From the NCBI GenBank assembly GCA_020161145.1, contig JAIUPQ010000001.1, forward strand, positions 744,001-808,000: a stretch of DNA of 64,000 nucleotides, read 5' to 3'. The DNA is from Pseudomonadota bacterium (GTDB taxonomy: Bacteria; Pseudomonadota; Gammaproteobacteria; Burkholderiales; Burkholderiaceae_C). A program made the position numbers and the translations under genes. The notes beneath the pieces are model-generated. The model worked only from the letters and a program-made list of their open reading frames with translations, did no database searches and was not told the DNA's origin. Positions 26,472 to 33,828 of this stretch are shown here, in pieces (positions within the stretch are counted from its first letter, which is position 1; the number at the start of each line of letters is the position of its first letter).

Positions 26472-27656
26472 ATGGTAGCCGCGATACTCATTGCCGTGGA
26501 TACCTTTGAGCTGACGCTGCACGACCATCTGACCGAGGTGCCCGCCGCCGCCTGGGACGCCTTGCTGGCGCAGCAGGCCAGCCCCACGCCCTTCATGTGT
26601 CATGCCTATCTGCTGGCGCTGGCCGAGTCGGGCAGCGCCCAGGCCGCCACCGGCTGGGCCGGGCAGGTGCTGGCGCTGTGGCGCGGGGCCACGCTGGCCG
26701 CCGCCACGCCCGTCTATGCCAAGGCCCATTCGTATGGCGAGTACGTGTTCGACTGGGCCTGGGCCGATGCCTACGCCCGCCACGGCCTGGCCTACTACCC
26801 CAAGCAGGTGGTGGCGGTGCCGTTCACGCCGGTGACCGGCAGCCGGCTGCTGGCCACCGGGCCGGATGAGCGCCTGGCACTGCTGCGCGGCGTGCAGCAG
26901 CTGGCGCGGGGGCAGGGCACCTCGGCCCACCTGCTGTTTGGCGACGCGGCCGACCTGGCCGCCGCGCGCGCGGCCGGCTGGCTGCTGCGCAGCGGCGTGC
27001 AGTTCCATTGGCACAACCGCGCGGGCACGCCCTATGCCGACATGGCCGACTTCCTGGCCGGCCTGCAGCGCGAGAAGCGCAAGAAGATCCAGCAGGAGCG
27101 CCGCCGCGTGGCCGAGGCCGGCGTGAGCTTCAGCGTGCACGAAGGCGCCCAGATCACGCCCGCGCTGTGGGACTTCTTCTACGCCTGCTATGTGCAGACC
27201 TATGCCGAGCACCGCAGCACGCCTTACCTCACGCGCGATTTTTTTGCCCGCATGGCGGCCACCATGCCGGCGCACTGGCTGCTGTTCGTGGCCCATCAGG
27301 GCGGGCAGCCGGTGGCGGCGTCGCTGCTGGCCATCGACCGTGCGCAAGGCGTGGCCTGGGGCCGCTACTGGGGTGCGCTGGCGGCGGTGCCGCTGCTGCA
27401 CTTCGAGGCCGCCTACTACCAGCCGCTGGCCTGGTGCATCGCCCAGGGTTTTGCGCGCTTCGAGGGCGGCGCCCAGGGCGAGCACAAGCTGGCGCGCGGC
27501 CTGCTGCCGGTGGCCACGGCCTCGGCGCACTGGCTGGCCCACCCCGCGTTTGCGCGGGCCGTGGAAGACTTCCTCGCCCGCGAGGGCGGCGGCGTGGCCG
27601 CCTACCTGGACGACTTGCGCGAGCACAGCCCTTACCGGAGCCCACCCGAACCATGA
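26472..27656 (+). CDS. FemAB-like / peptidoglycan-biosynthesis-type GNAT-fold protein
   Basis: A 394-residue protein of the family annotated as peptidogalycan biosynthesis/recognition (FemAB-like). Conserved parts: the N-terminal ASPTPFMCHAYLLALAESGS; central YYPKQVVAVPFTPVTGSRLL; DMADFLAGLQREKRKKIQQE (the RKKI..ER helix); HWLLFVAHQGGQPVAASLLA; and FARFEGGAQGEHKLARGLLP. The family contains double-GNAT folds; the substrate is not established. A GTG at 26493 is an alternative start. The stop overlaps the next gene start (ATGA), so the two GNAT-fold genes are coupled. Confidence 0.8.
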   Translation: MVAAILIAVDTFELTLHDHLTEVPAAAWDALLAQQASPTPFMCHAYLLALAESGSAQAATGWAGQVLALWRGATLAAATPVYAKAHSYGEYVFDWAWADAYARHGLAYYPKQVVAVPFTPVTGSRLLATGPDERLALLRGVQQLARGQGTSAHLLFGDAADLAAARAAGWLLRSGVQFHWHNRAGTPYADMADFLAGLQREKRKKIQQERRRVAEAGVSFSVHEGAQITPALWDFFYACYVQTYAEHRSTPYLTRDFFARMAATMPAHWLLFVAHQGGQPVAASLLAIDRAQGVAWGRYWGALAAVPLLHFEAAYYQPLAWCIAQGFARFEGGAQGEHKLARGLLPVATASAHWLAHPAFARAVEDFLAREGGGVAAYLDDLREHSPYRSPPEP

Positions 27657-28120
27657 CCTCCAGCCTCTTGCGCGTGGCCCGCGCCACCGTGGCCGATGCG
27701 GCCACCGCCGCCGCCCTGTTTGACGCCTACCGCCAGTTCTACGCGCAGCCGGCCGACCTGGCCACGGCGCGCGCCTTCATTGGCGAGCGGCTGGCGCGCG
27801 GGGATTCGTGGATTGCGCTGGCCTGGCAGGGCGATGCCGCCGTGGGCCTGTGCCAGTGCTACCCGCTGTTCTCGTCCACCGCGCCCCGGCCTGGCCCGGC
27901 GCCGCTGCTCAACGACTTGTACGTGGTGCCCGAGGCGCGCGGCAGCGGTGCGGCGCAGGCGCTGATGCAGGCCGCCGAGGCCCATGCGCGGGCCACGGGC
28001 TGCGTGGCCATGGAGCTGTCCACGGCGCGCAGCAACACCCGCGCCCAGGCGCTCTACACCAGCCAGGGCTGGGTGCGCGACGAGGTGTTCTTCGTCTACG
28101 GCAAGACGCTGGCGTCTTGA
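27653..28120 (+). CDS. GNAT-family N-acetyltransferase
   Basis: A 155-residue single-domain GNAT. The acetyl-CoA site is in LNDLYVVPEARGSGAAQALM (R-G-x-G-A), followed by the conserved AMELSTARSNTRAQALYTSQ and GWVRDEVFFVYGKTL, close to the family of small acetyltransferases acting on amino compounds. The substrate is unknown. It overlaps the FemAB-like gene by four bases; the sirtuin gene follows 43 bases downstream, so an acetylase/deacylase pairing is conceivable but only inferred. Confidence 0.85.
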   Translation: MTSSLLRVARATVADAATAAALFDAYRQFYAQPADLATARAFIGERLARGDSWIALAWQGDAAVGLCQCYPLFSSTAPRPGPAPLLNDLYVVPEARGSGAAQALMQAAEAHARATGCVAMELSTARSNTRAQALYTSQGWVRDEVFFVYGKTLAS

Positions 28121-28163
28121 TACCCTGGTGGCCAACACCACAACAACCCGGAGACACCCACCC

Positions 28164-28844
28164 ATGAAAACCGTTGTCGTGCTCTCAGGCGCCGGCATCA
28201 GCGCCGACAGCGGGCTGCGCACCTTCCGCGACGAAGACGGGCTGTGGGAAGACCACGCCATCGAGGACGTGGCCACGCCCGAGGGCTTTGCGCGCAACCC
28301 GCAACTGGTGCTGGACTTTTACAACGCCCGCCGCCGCCAGTTGCAGGCCGCGCAACCCAACCCCGGCCACGACGCGCTGGTGCAACTCGAGCAGCGCTAC
28401 CAGGTGCACGTCATCACCCAGAACGTCGATGACCTGCACGAGCGCGCCGGCAGCCGCCACGTGCTGCACCTGCACGGCGAGTTGAACAAGCTGCGCAGCA
28501 CGGGCGATGCGCAGCACGTCATCGACTGGTTCGAGGACCAGCCCCGCACGCTGTGCGACCCGCAGGGCGCGCCCATGCGGCCGCACATCGTCTGGTTTGG
28601 CGAGGCCGTACCCGCCATGGACGAGGCCGAGGCGCTGGTGGCGCACGCCGACGTGGTGTTGGTCATCGGCACCTCGCTGCAGGTCTACCCGGCCGCCGGG
28701 CTGGTGCACAGCGCGCCGGCCCATGCCCAGGTCTACCTGATCGACCCTCACCCCGTGCGCGGCCTGCACGGCGTGCACGTGGTGGCCGAGCGCGCTGCCG
28801 TGGGCGTGCCGCGCGTGGTGGCCGCGCTGTTGGCGGCTGCGTGA
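28164..28844 (+). CDS. cobB: NAD-dependent protein deacylase (sirtuin, CobB type)
   Basis: A 226-residue sirtuin that removes acyl groups from lysines using NAD. Seen: GAGISADSGLRTFR (2-16), the class III FYNARRRQ motif (Y53, R56) associated with desuccinylase/demalonylase activity in E. coli CobB and SIRT5, TQNVDDLHERAG (85-96) and catalytic His in LHLHGEL (H104). In the small domain the usual four zinc-binding cysteines are missing; only one Cys (RTLCDPQG) remains before RPHIVWFGE. It is therefore probably zinc-independent. Confidence 0.88.
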   Translation: MKTVVVLSGAGISADSGLRTFRDEDGLWEDHAIEDVATPEGFARNPQLVLDFYNARRRQLQAAQPNPGHDALVQLEQRYQVHVITQNVDDLHERAGSRHVLHLHGELNKLRSTGDAQHVIDWFEDQPRTLCDPQGAPMRPHIVWFGEAVPAMDEAEALVAHADVVLVIGTSLQVYPAAGLVHSAPAHAQVYLIDPHPVRGLHGVHVVAERAAVGVPRVVAALLAAA

Positions 28845-28879
28845 CGCCGCCGGGCGGGTGAGCCAGCGGGTGCCCTGAC

Positions 28880-28885
28880 TAGAAT
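28880..28885 (+). promoter_or_regulatory. Candidate -10 element upstream of the cobalamin operon
   Basis: TAGAAT within CTAGAATCCA; the same ten bases occur before the tRNA-Leu gene (50417-50426). It is about 160 bases before cobA. No convincing -35 is visible. I looked for a cobalamin riboswitch in this leader and did not find its conserved core. Confidence 0.35.
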
Positions 28886-28979
28886 CCAGACCACTGGTTT
28901 TGCGCCCCGTGGTCGGGCGCCGCAAGGGGTGCGCCGCGCCCCGCCAGTGCCTTGTAGCGACTCACGCCGAGAAAGCCCC

Positions 28980-29054
28980 ATGACCCAGACCACCCCATCC
29001 CGGATCGGCCACCGCCGCCCCCTTCCATCTGGCTCGGGGGTGCACCATGGCTGA
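28980..29054 (+). CDS. Possible 24-residue leader peptide overlapping cobA
   Basis: ATG at 28980 opens a 24-codon frame (MTQTTPSRIGHRRPLPSGSG, then VHHG) ending in TGA inside the first codons of cobA, an 8-base overlap. Such an overlap would couple its translation to cobA. It ends His-rich. There is no strong ribosome site, and it could be chance. Confidence 0.3.
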   Translation: MTQTTPSRIGHRRPLPSGSGVHHG

Positions 29055-29796
29055 GGGGTTTGTGGCCATCGTGGGCGCCGGCCCTGGCGCGGCCGATCTG
29101 CTGACGCTGCGCGCGCTGGACCGCCTGCAGCGCGCCGACGTGGTGGTGCACGACCGGCTGATCGACGCCAGCGTGCTGGCGCTGATTCCGGCCACCGCGC
29201 GCCGCATCTACGTGGGCAAGGCCTCGGGCGATCACGCCGTGCCGCAGGAAGGCATTCACGAGCTGCTGGTGGCCGCCGCGCGCACCGGCCAGCGCGTGGT
29301 GCGGCTCAAGGGGGGCGACCCCTTCATCTTTGGCCGTGGCGGCGAAGAGGTGCAGGCGCTGGTGGCGGCCGGCGTGGCCTTTGAGGTGGTGCCCGGTGTC
29401 ACGGCGGCCTCGGGCTGCGCGGCGGCGGCGGGCATTCCGCTGACGCACCGCGAGCTGGCCTCGTCCTGCGTCTTTCTGCCCGGCCACCTGGCCGAGGGCA
29501 AGTCCGACGACGATGGCGACCAGCAGCCCGACTGGGCGGCGCTGGCCCGGCCCGGCCAGACCCGCGTCTTCTACATGGGCGTGGCGCGGCTGCCGCTGAT
29601 TGCGCAGGCGCTGATCGCCCAGGGCCTGCCAGCCACCACACCCGCCGCCATCGTGCGCGACGGCACGCGCAGCACGCAGCAGGTGTGGGCCATGCCGCTG
29701 GCCCGGCTGGTGCAGGCCGCGCCCGCCTACGGGCCGCAGCCGGGGCTGCTGATCATCAGCGAGACCTGCCGCCTCAGCCCCGACTATGCAGATTGA
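29047..29796 (+). CDS. cobA: Uroporphyrinogen-III C-methyltransferase
   Basis: A 249-residue SAM-dependent methyltransferase making precorrin-2 from uroporphyrinogen III, the branch point to cobalamin (and siroheme). Motifs: [20 protein letters not shown] at the N-terminus, [26 protein letters not shown] (about 83-100, the SAM/substrate site) and [20 protein letters not shown]. It lacks the CysG dehydrogenase/ferrochelatase half. It heads the cob cluster, with cobO overlapping its end by 11 bases. Confidence 0.93.
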   Translation: MAEGFVAIVGAGPGAADLLTLRALDRLQRADVVVHDRLIDASVLALIPATARRIYVGKASGDHAVPQEGIHELLVAAARTGQRVVRLKGGDPFIFGRGGEEVQALVAAGVAFEVVPGVTAASGCAAAAGIPLTHRELASSCVFLPGHLAEGKSDDDGDQQPDWAALARPGQTRVFYMGVARLPLIAQALIAQGLPATTPAAIVRDGTRSTQQVWAMPLARLVQAAPAYGPQPGLLIISETCRLSPDYAD

Positions 29797-30355
29797 AGCC
29801 CCGCCCACCGAGCGCCGCTACGAGCGAGCCGAGGGCGAGCGGCGCGGGCTGGTCATCGTCCACACCGGCGACGGCAAGGGCAAGAGCACGGCCGCCTTTG
29901 GCCTGGCGCTGCGCGCGCATGGGCGCGGCAAAAAGGTGTGCATCTACCAGTTCATGAAGGTGCCCAGCAGCCGCTTTGGCGAGCACCGCGCCTTCGAGGC
30001 CATGGGGCTGCCCATCATGGGCCTGGGCGATGGGTTCTCGTGGAAGAGCCGCGACCTGGACCACTCGGCCGAGCTGGCCCGCGCCGGCTGGGCGCAGGCG
30101 CGCGCGGCGCTCACCAGCGGCGAGTGGTTTCTGGTGGTGCTGGACGAAATCATGTACCCGCTGCGCTACGGCTGGCTGGCGCTGGACGACGTGCTGGCGG
30201 CGCTGCGCGAGCGCCCGCCGGGCGTCAGCGTGGTGCTCACCGGGCGCGGTGCGCCGCAAGAGCTGGTGGACGCGGCCGACACGGTGACCGAGATGGCGCT
30301 GGTCAAACACCACTTCAAGGCCGGCGTGCCGGCGCAGCGCGGGATCGAAGATTGA
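29786..30355 (+). CDS. cobO: Cob(I)yrinic acid a,c-diamide adenosyltransferase
   Basis: A 189-residue CobA/CobO/BtuR-type ATP:corrinoid adenosyltransferase. P-loop [17 protein letters not shown] (about 31-47), then [38 protein letters not shown] and [20 protein letters not shown], all family hallmarks; the C-terminus [20 protein letters not shown] is also standard. It attaches the 5'-deoxyadenosyl ligand to cobalt. It overlaps cobA by 11 bases and is followed by cbiB. Confidence 0.95.
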   Translation: MQIEAPPTERRYERAEGERRGLVIVHTGDGKGKSTAAFGLALRAHGRGKKVCIYQFMKVPSSRFGEHRAFEAMGLPIMGLGDGFSWKSRDLDHSAELARAGWAQARAALTSGEWFLVVLDEIMYPLRYGWLALDDVLAALRERPPGVSVVLTGRGAPQELVDAADTVTEMALVKHHFKAGVPAQRGIED

Positions 30356-30374
30356 GGCCGCGAGCCATGCCGCC

Positions 30375-31289
30375 ATGACTGCCCTGCACTGGGCCTGCGT
30401 GCCGCTGCTGGCGCTGCTGATCGACCGCCTGCTGGGCGAGCCGCCCGCCTGGCTGCACCCCGTCGTCTGGATGGGCCGCCCGCTGGGCTGGCTCACGCCC
30501 AGGCTGGCCCGGCTGCGGCCGGCGCTGGCGTTCACGGCCGGGGCGCTGGTGTGGCTGGCGCTGGCGCTGGCCGTGGTGGTTGCGGCGGCGCTGTTGCAAA
30601 CCCTGGCGCGCACGCTGACGCCCTGGCTGGCGGTGCTGCTGCTGGCCGTGCTGGTCAAGCCGCTGCTGGCCTGGCGCGTGCTGCGCCGCGAGGTGGCGGC
30701 GGTGGAGGCGGCGCTGGCCGAATCGCTCACCGCCGGGCGCATGCAGGTGGCGCGGCTGGTCAGCCGCGACGTCAGCGCCTTGAGCGAGACCGAGGTGCGC
30801 GAGGCGACCCTCTCCACACTGGCCGAGAACCTCAACGACTCGGTGGTGGCGCCGCTCTTCTGGCTGGCCGTGGCCGGCCTGCCCGGCATGGCCCTCTACC
30901 GCTTTGCCAACACGGCCGACGCCATGTGGGGCTACCGCGACGACCGCGAGTGGCTGGGCAAATGGGCGGCGCGGGCCGACGACGTGCTCAGCTGGCTGCC
31001 CGCGCGGCTCACCGGCCTCATGCTGCTGGCCGCCGGCCGCACCCGCCCCACGGCCGGCTGGTGGCGCGACGCCCGCGCCACCCCCTCGCCCAATGGCGGC
31101 TGGTGCATGGGGGCGCTGGCGCGCGCGCTGGGCGTGCGGCTGACCAAGCCCGGCGTGTACGTGCTCAACCCCGAGGGCCGCGCCGCCACCCCGGCCGACA
31201 CCCCCCGCGCGCTGGCCTGGGCTGGCCGCGTGGCCTGGGTGGCTGCCGTGCTGGCTGCGGCGGGCCTGGCCTGGGGCGGCGCACGGTGA
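30375..31289 (+). CDS. cbiB: Adenosylcobinamide-phosphate synthase CbiB
   Basis: A 304-residue inner-membrane enzyme that joins the aminopropanol(-phosphate) arm to adenosylcobyric acid. Seen: the N-terminal LIDRLLGEPPAWLHPVVWMG motif, several membrane helices, SRDVSALSETEVREATLSTL, AENLNDSVVAPLFWLAVAGL, MALYRFANTADAMWGYRD and TPSPNGGWCMGALARALGV. All are strongly conserved in CbiB. The TGA stop overlaps the GTG start of the aminotransferase gene by three bases. Confidence 0.94.
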   Translation: MTALHWACVPLLALLIDRLLGEPPAWLHPVVWMGRPLGWLTPRLARLRPALAFTAGALVWLALALAVVVAAALLQTLARTLTPWLAVLLLAVLVKPLLAWRVLRREVAAVEAALAESLTAGRMQVARLVSRDVSALSETEVREATLSTLAENLNDSVVAPLFWLAVAGLPGMALYRFANTADAMWGYRDDREWLGKWAARADDVLSWLPARLTGLMLLAAGRTRPTAGWWRDARATPSPNGGWCMGALARALGVRLTKPGVYVLNPEGRAATPADTPRALAWAGRVAWVAAVLAAAGLAWGGAR

Positions 31290-33769
31290 GGCCGCACGGC
31301 GGCCCCGATGCCCACGGCCCCGCGCGCTGGGACTTTTCCACCAACGCCAACGCCGCCGGCCCTTGCCCTGCGGCCCTGGCCGCCGTGCAGGCGGCCGACT
31401 GCACGCGCTACCCCGACCCGGCGCACACGGCGGTGCGCACCGCGCTGGCCGCGCTGCATGGTGTGGCGCCGTGGCGGGTCGTCATCGCTGCCAGCGGCAG
31501 CGAGGCCATCCAGCGGCTGACGGCGGTCAGCGCCCGGCTGGCCCCCGGCCCGGTGGCCGTGCCGGCGCATGCCTATGGCGACTACGCGGCGGCCGCCACC
31601 GCCTGGGGCCGCGCGCTGGGCAGCGCAGGCGCCACGCTGCACTGGTGGGCCGACCCCAGCAGCCCGCATGGGCAGGATGCGGCGCCCGTGCCGTTCGATG
31701 GTTGGGGCGCGCTGGACTGCGCCTACGCCCCGCTGCGGCTGGACGGCGAAAGCCCCTGGCGCACGGCCGACCGCGATGCGGTGTTCCAGCTCTGGACGCC
31801 CAACAAAGCCCTGGGCCTGACCGGCGTGCGCGGCGCCTACCTGATTGCCCCCGCCGCCCCGCACTGGCAGCCGGCCGTGGCCGCGCTGGAGGCTGCGGCC
31901 CCCTCATGGCCGTTGGGCGCCCACGGCGTGGCCTTGCTGACGGCCTGGGCGCAGGCCGACGTGCAGGCCTGGGTGCGCGCCAGCCTCACGCCGCTGCGCG
32001 CCTGGCGCGCTGCCCAGACGGCGTGGCTGGACGCCATGGGCATCGCCCACCAACCCAGCGCCGCGCCTTACCGGCTGGTGCGCGTTGAGGCCGCCCCGCT
32101 GCGCGCCCACGGCATCGCGCTGCGCGACGCCACCTCATTCGGCCTGCCCGGTTGGTCGCGCCTGGCCGTGCAGCCGCCCGAGGCCCAAGCCGCGCTCGAA
32201 ACCGCCTGGCGTTTCATGGCACCCACTTCCCGCCCCGCACCACTCCAACCCGGTATCGGCGTGGATCCGGCTTTGCCGGTCCACAGCCGAGCGCCCCCTC
32301 GGGGGGCAGCGACCGGGAGGAAGCGTGGGGGCCTCATGATTTGGGGGGTCAGCAGCCATGCGGGCAAGAGCTGGCTGGCGACGGCGCTGTGCCGGCTGGC
32401 GGCGCGGCGCGGCATAGCCGTGGTGCCGTTCAAGGCCCAGAACATGAGCAACCACGCGCGCGTGGTGGAGGGCCTTCATGGTGGCTGGGGCGAGATCGGC
32501 GCCGCCCAGTACTTCCAGGCGCTGGCGGCCGGCGTGGCGCCGCACGTGGACATGAACCCCGTGCTGCTCAAACCCGAGGCCGACACGGCCAGCCAGGTCA
32601 TCGTCCATGGTGAGGTGGATGCCCGCCTCACGCGCCTGCCCTGGCGCGCGCGCAGCCGCGAACTGGCGGCCCATGCGCGCGCCAGCCTGGCGCGGCTGCA
32701 GGCCCGCCACGAGCTGATCATCATCGAGGGCGCCGGCTCGCCGGCCGAGATCAATCTGGCTGACACCGACTACGTCAACCTGGAAACCGCCCGCTGGGCC
32801 GACGCCCACGCGCTGATGGTGGCCGACATCGACCGCGGCGGCGCCTTTGCCCACGCCTACGGCAGCTGGGCGCTGCTGCCTGACGACTTGCGCGGGCGGC
32901 TCACTGGCTTCGTCTTCAACAAGTTCAGGGGCGACGCCAGCCTGCTGGCACCCGGCCCCGAGTTGCTGCAAGCGCGCACCGGCGTGCCGCTGGTGGGCGT
33001 GCTGCCCATGTGGCGCGAGCACGGTCTGCCGCAGGAAGACGGCGTGTTCGACGCCACCGGCCAGGGCGGCGGCGCGCGGCGCATCGCCGTCGTCTGCTAC
33101 CCGCATGCCAGCAACCTCGACGAGTTCGAGCCGCTGGCCCACCTGGCTGGCTGGCACCTGGCCTGGGCGCGCGACGCCGGGGCGCTGGCCGGGGCCGAGG
33201 TCGTCATCCTGCCCGGCTCCAAACAGGTCAGCGGCGACCTGGCCTGGCTGCGCGCGCAAGGCCTGGCCGCGCCGCTGGCCGCCCACGCAGCCGCCGGCCG
33301 GCCGCTGCTGGGCATCTGCGGCGGCTTGCAGATGCTGGGCCGCTCACTGGCCGACCCGCAAGGCATTGATGGCCGGCCCGGCACCAGCGAAGGCCTGGGC
33401 CTGCTGCCGCTGCACACCCGCTACGACGCCCACAAGCGCGTGCGCCGCGCCCCGCTGCGGCTGGGCGCCACCCAGGGCGCCTGGGCGGCCGTGGCCGGCG
33501 TGGTGGCCGACGCCTACGAAATCCACCACGGCGTCACCGACGCAGTGGGCGAGGGCGCCCAGGCCGTGCTGTGGGACGAACGCCAGACGCCGCTGGGCTG
33601 GCAGCAAGGCAGCGTGTTGGGCCTCTACGCCCACGGCCTCATCGAATCCCCCATCTGGCTGCGCGCCTGGCTGGGCGCCGAGGTGCGCACGCTGGATGCC
33701 ACGTTTGACAGGCTGGCGGATCTGGTGGAGGCGCATCTGGATGCGGGGTGGGTGGGGCGGTGGTTGTGA
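31286..33769 (+). CDS. cobC-cobQ: Continuous frame: CobC-type aminotransferase joined to cobyric acid synthase CobQ
   Basis: From GTG 31286 (GTGA overlap with cbiB) the frame is open for 827 residues. Residues 1 to about 312 are a PLP enzyme of the CobC/CobD threonine-phosphate-decarboxylase type (WDFSTNANAAGPCPAAL; YPDPAHTAVRTALAALHG; VVIAASGSEAIQRLTA; PLP Lys in LWTPNKALGLTGVRGAYLI). Residues about 326-349 are encoded by dispersed repeat B. Residues 351-827 are CobQ. In known cobalamin operons these are two separate proteins, so either the repeat removed the cobC stop and fused them, or CobQ is also made from its internal ATG at 32336. Confidence 0.75.
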   Translation: MRPHGGPDAHGPARWDFSTNANAAGPCPAALAAVQAADCTRYPDPAHTAVRTALAALHGVAPWRVVIAASGSEAIQRLTAVSARLAPGPVAVPAHAYGDYAAAATAWGRALGSAGATLHWWADPSSPHGQDAAPVPFDGWGALDCAYAPLRLDGESPWRTADRDAVFQLWTPNKALGLTGVRGAYLIAPAAPHWQPAVAALEAAAPSWPLGAHGVALLTAWAQADVQAWVRASLTPLRAWRAAQTAWLDAMGIAHQPSAAPYRLVRVEAAPLRAHGIALRDATSFGLPGWSRLAVQPPEAQAALETAWRFMAPTSRPAPLQPGIGVDPALPVHSRAPPRGAATGRKRGGLMIWGVSSHAGKSWLATALCRLAARRGIAVVPFKAQNMSNHARVVEGLHGGWGEIGAAQYFQALAAGVAPHVDMNPVLLKPEADTASQVIVHGEVDARLTRLPWRARSRELAAHARASLARLQARHELIIIEGAGSPAEINLADTDYVNLETARWADAHALMVADIDRGGAFAHAYGSWALLPDDLRGRLTGFVFNKFRGDASLLAPGPELLQARTGVPLVGVLPMWREHGLPQEDGVFDATGQGGGARRIAVVCYPHASNLDEFEPLAHLAGWHLAWARDAGALAGAEVVILPGSKQVSGDLAWLRAQGLAAPLAAHAAAGRPLLGICGGLQMLGRSLADPQGIDGRPGTSEGLGLLPLHTRYDAHKRVRRAPLRLGATQGAWAAVAGVVADAYEIHHGVTDAVGEGAQAVLWDERQTPLGWQQGSVLGLYAHGLIESPIWLRAWLGAEVRTLDATFDRLADLVEAHLDAGWVGRWL
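32261..32332 (+). repeat. Dispersed paired-hairpin repeat, copy B, within the cobC-cobQ frame
   Basis: The near-palindrome GTGGATCCGGCTTTGCCGGT plus CCAC (32261-32284), the GC hairpin GCCCCCTCGGGGGGC (32293-32307) and a tail ending GCGTGGGGGC (32323-32332). Same layout and orientation as copy A (6977-7048). It is translated without a stop in the cobC-cobQ frame, and its tail supplies purine-rich GGGAGGAAG and GGGGG just ahead of the CobQ ATG. Confidence 0.8.
32336..33769 (+). CDS. cobQ: Cobyric acid synthase CobQ (from internal ATG of the fused frame)
   Basis: A 477-residue glutamine-dependent amidotransferase, about the normal CobQ length of 480-490, that amidates four carboxyl groups of adenosylcobyrinic acid a,c-diamide. 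The ATP-binding N-terminal domain shows VSSHAGKSWLATALCRLAAR, VPFKAQNMSNHARV, DMNPVLLKPEADTASQV and IIIEGAGSPAEINLADTDYV. The glutaminase domain has the nucleophile in LLGICGGLQMLGRS and a late EIHHGVTD/YAHGLIE His region. GGGGG lies five bases before the ATG, so independent initiation is plausible. The same bases are also part of the fused frame. Confidence 0.8.
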   Translation: MIWGVSSHAGKSWLATALCRLAARRGIAVVPFKAQNMSNHARVVEGLHGGWGEIGAAQYFQALAAGVAPHVDMNPVLLKPEADTASQVIVHGEVDARLTRLPWRARSRELAAHARASLARLQARHELIIIEGAGSPAEINLADTDYVNLETARWADAHALMVADIDRGGAFAHAYGSWALLPDDLRGRLTGFVFNKFRGDASLLAPGPELLQARTGVPLVGVLPMWREHGLPQEDGVFDATGQGGGARRIAVVCYPHASNLDEFEPLAHLAGWHLAWARDAGALAGAEVVILPGSKQVSGDLAWLRAQGLAAPLAAHAAAGRPLLGICGGLQMLGRSLADPQGIDGRPGTSEGLGLLPLHTRYDAHKRVRRAPLRLGATQGAWAAVAGVVADAYEIHHGVTDAVGEGAQAVLWDERQTPLGWQQGSVLGLYAHGLIESPIWLRAWLGAEVRTLDATFDRLADLVEAHLDAGWVGRWL

Positions 33770-33828
33770 GCAAGGCTTGAACCGGTTGGATCTGTCCATT
33801 CAAGATGAAATCGACAAGGAGCAATGGA

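Noticed and set aside
28845-29046. Cobalamin riboswitch upstream of cobA
   Set aside because: I looked for the conserved B12-box and core sequences and could not find them; only a candidate -10 box and a short frame are visible.
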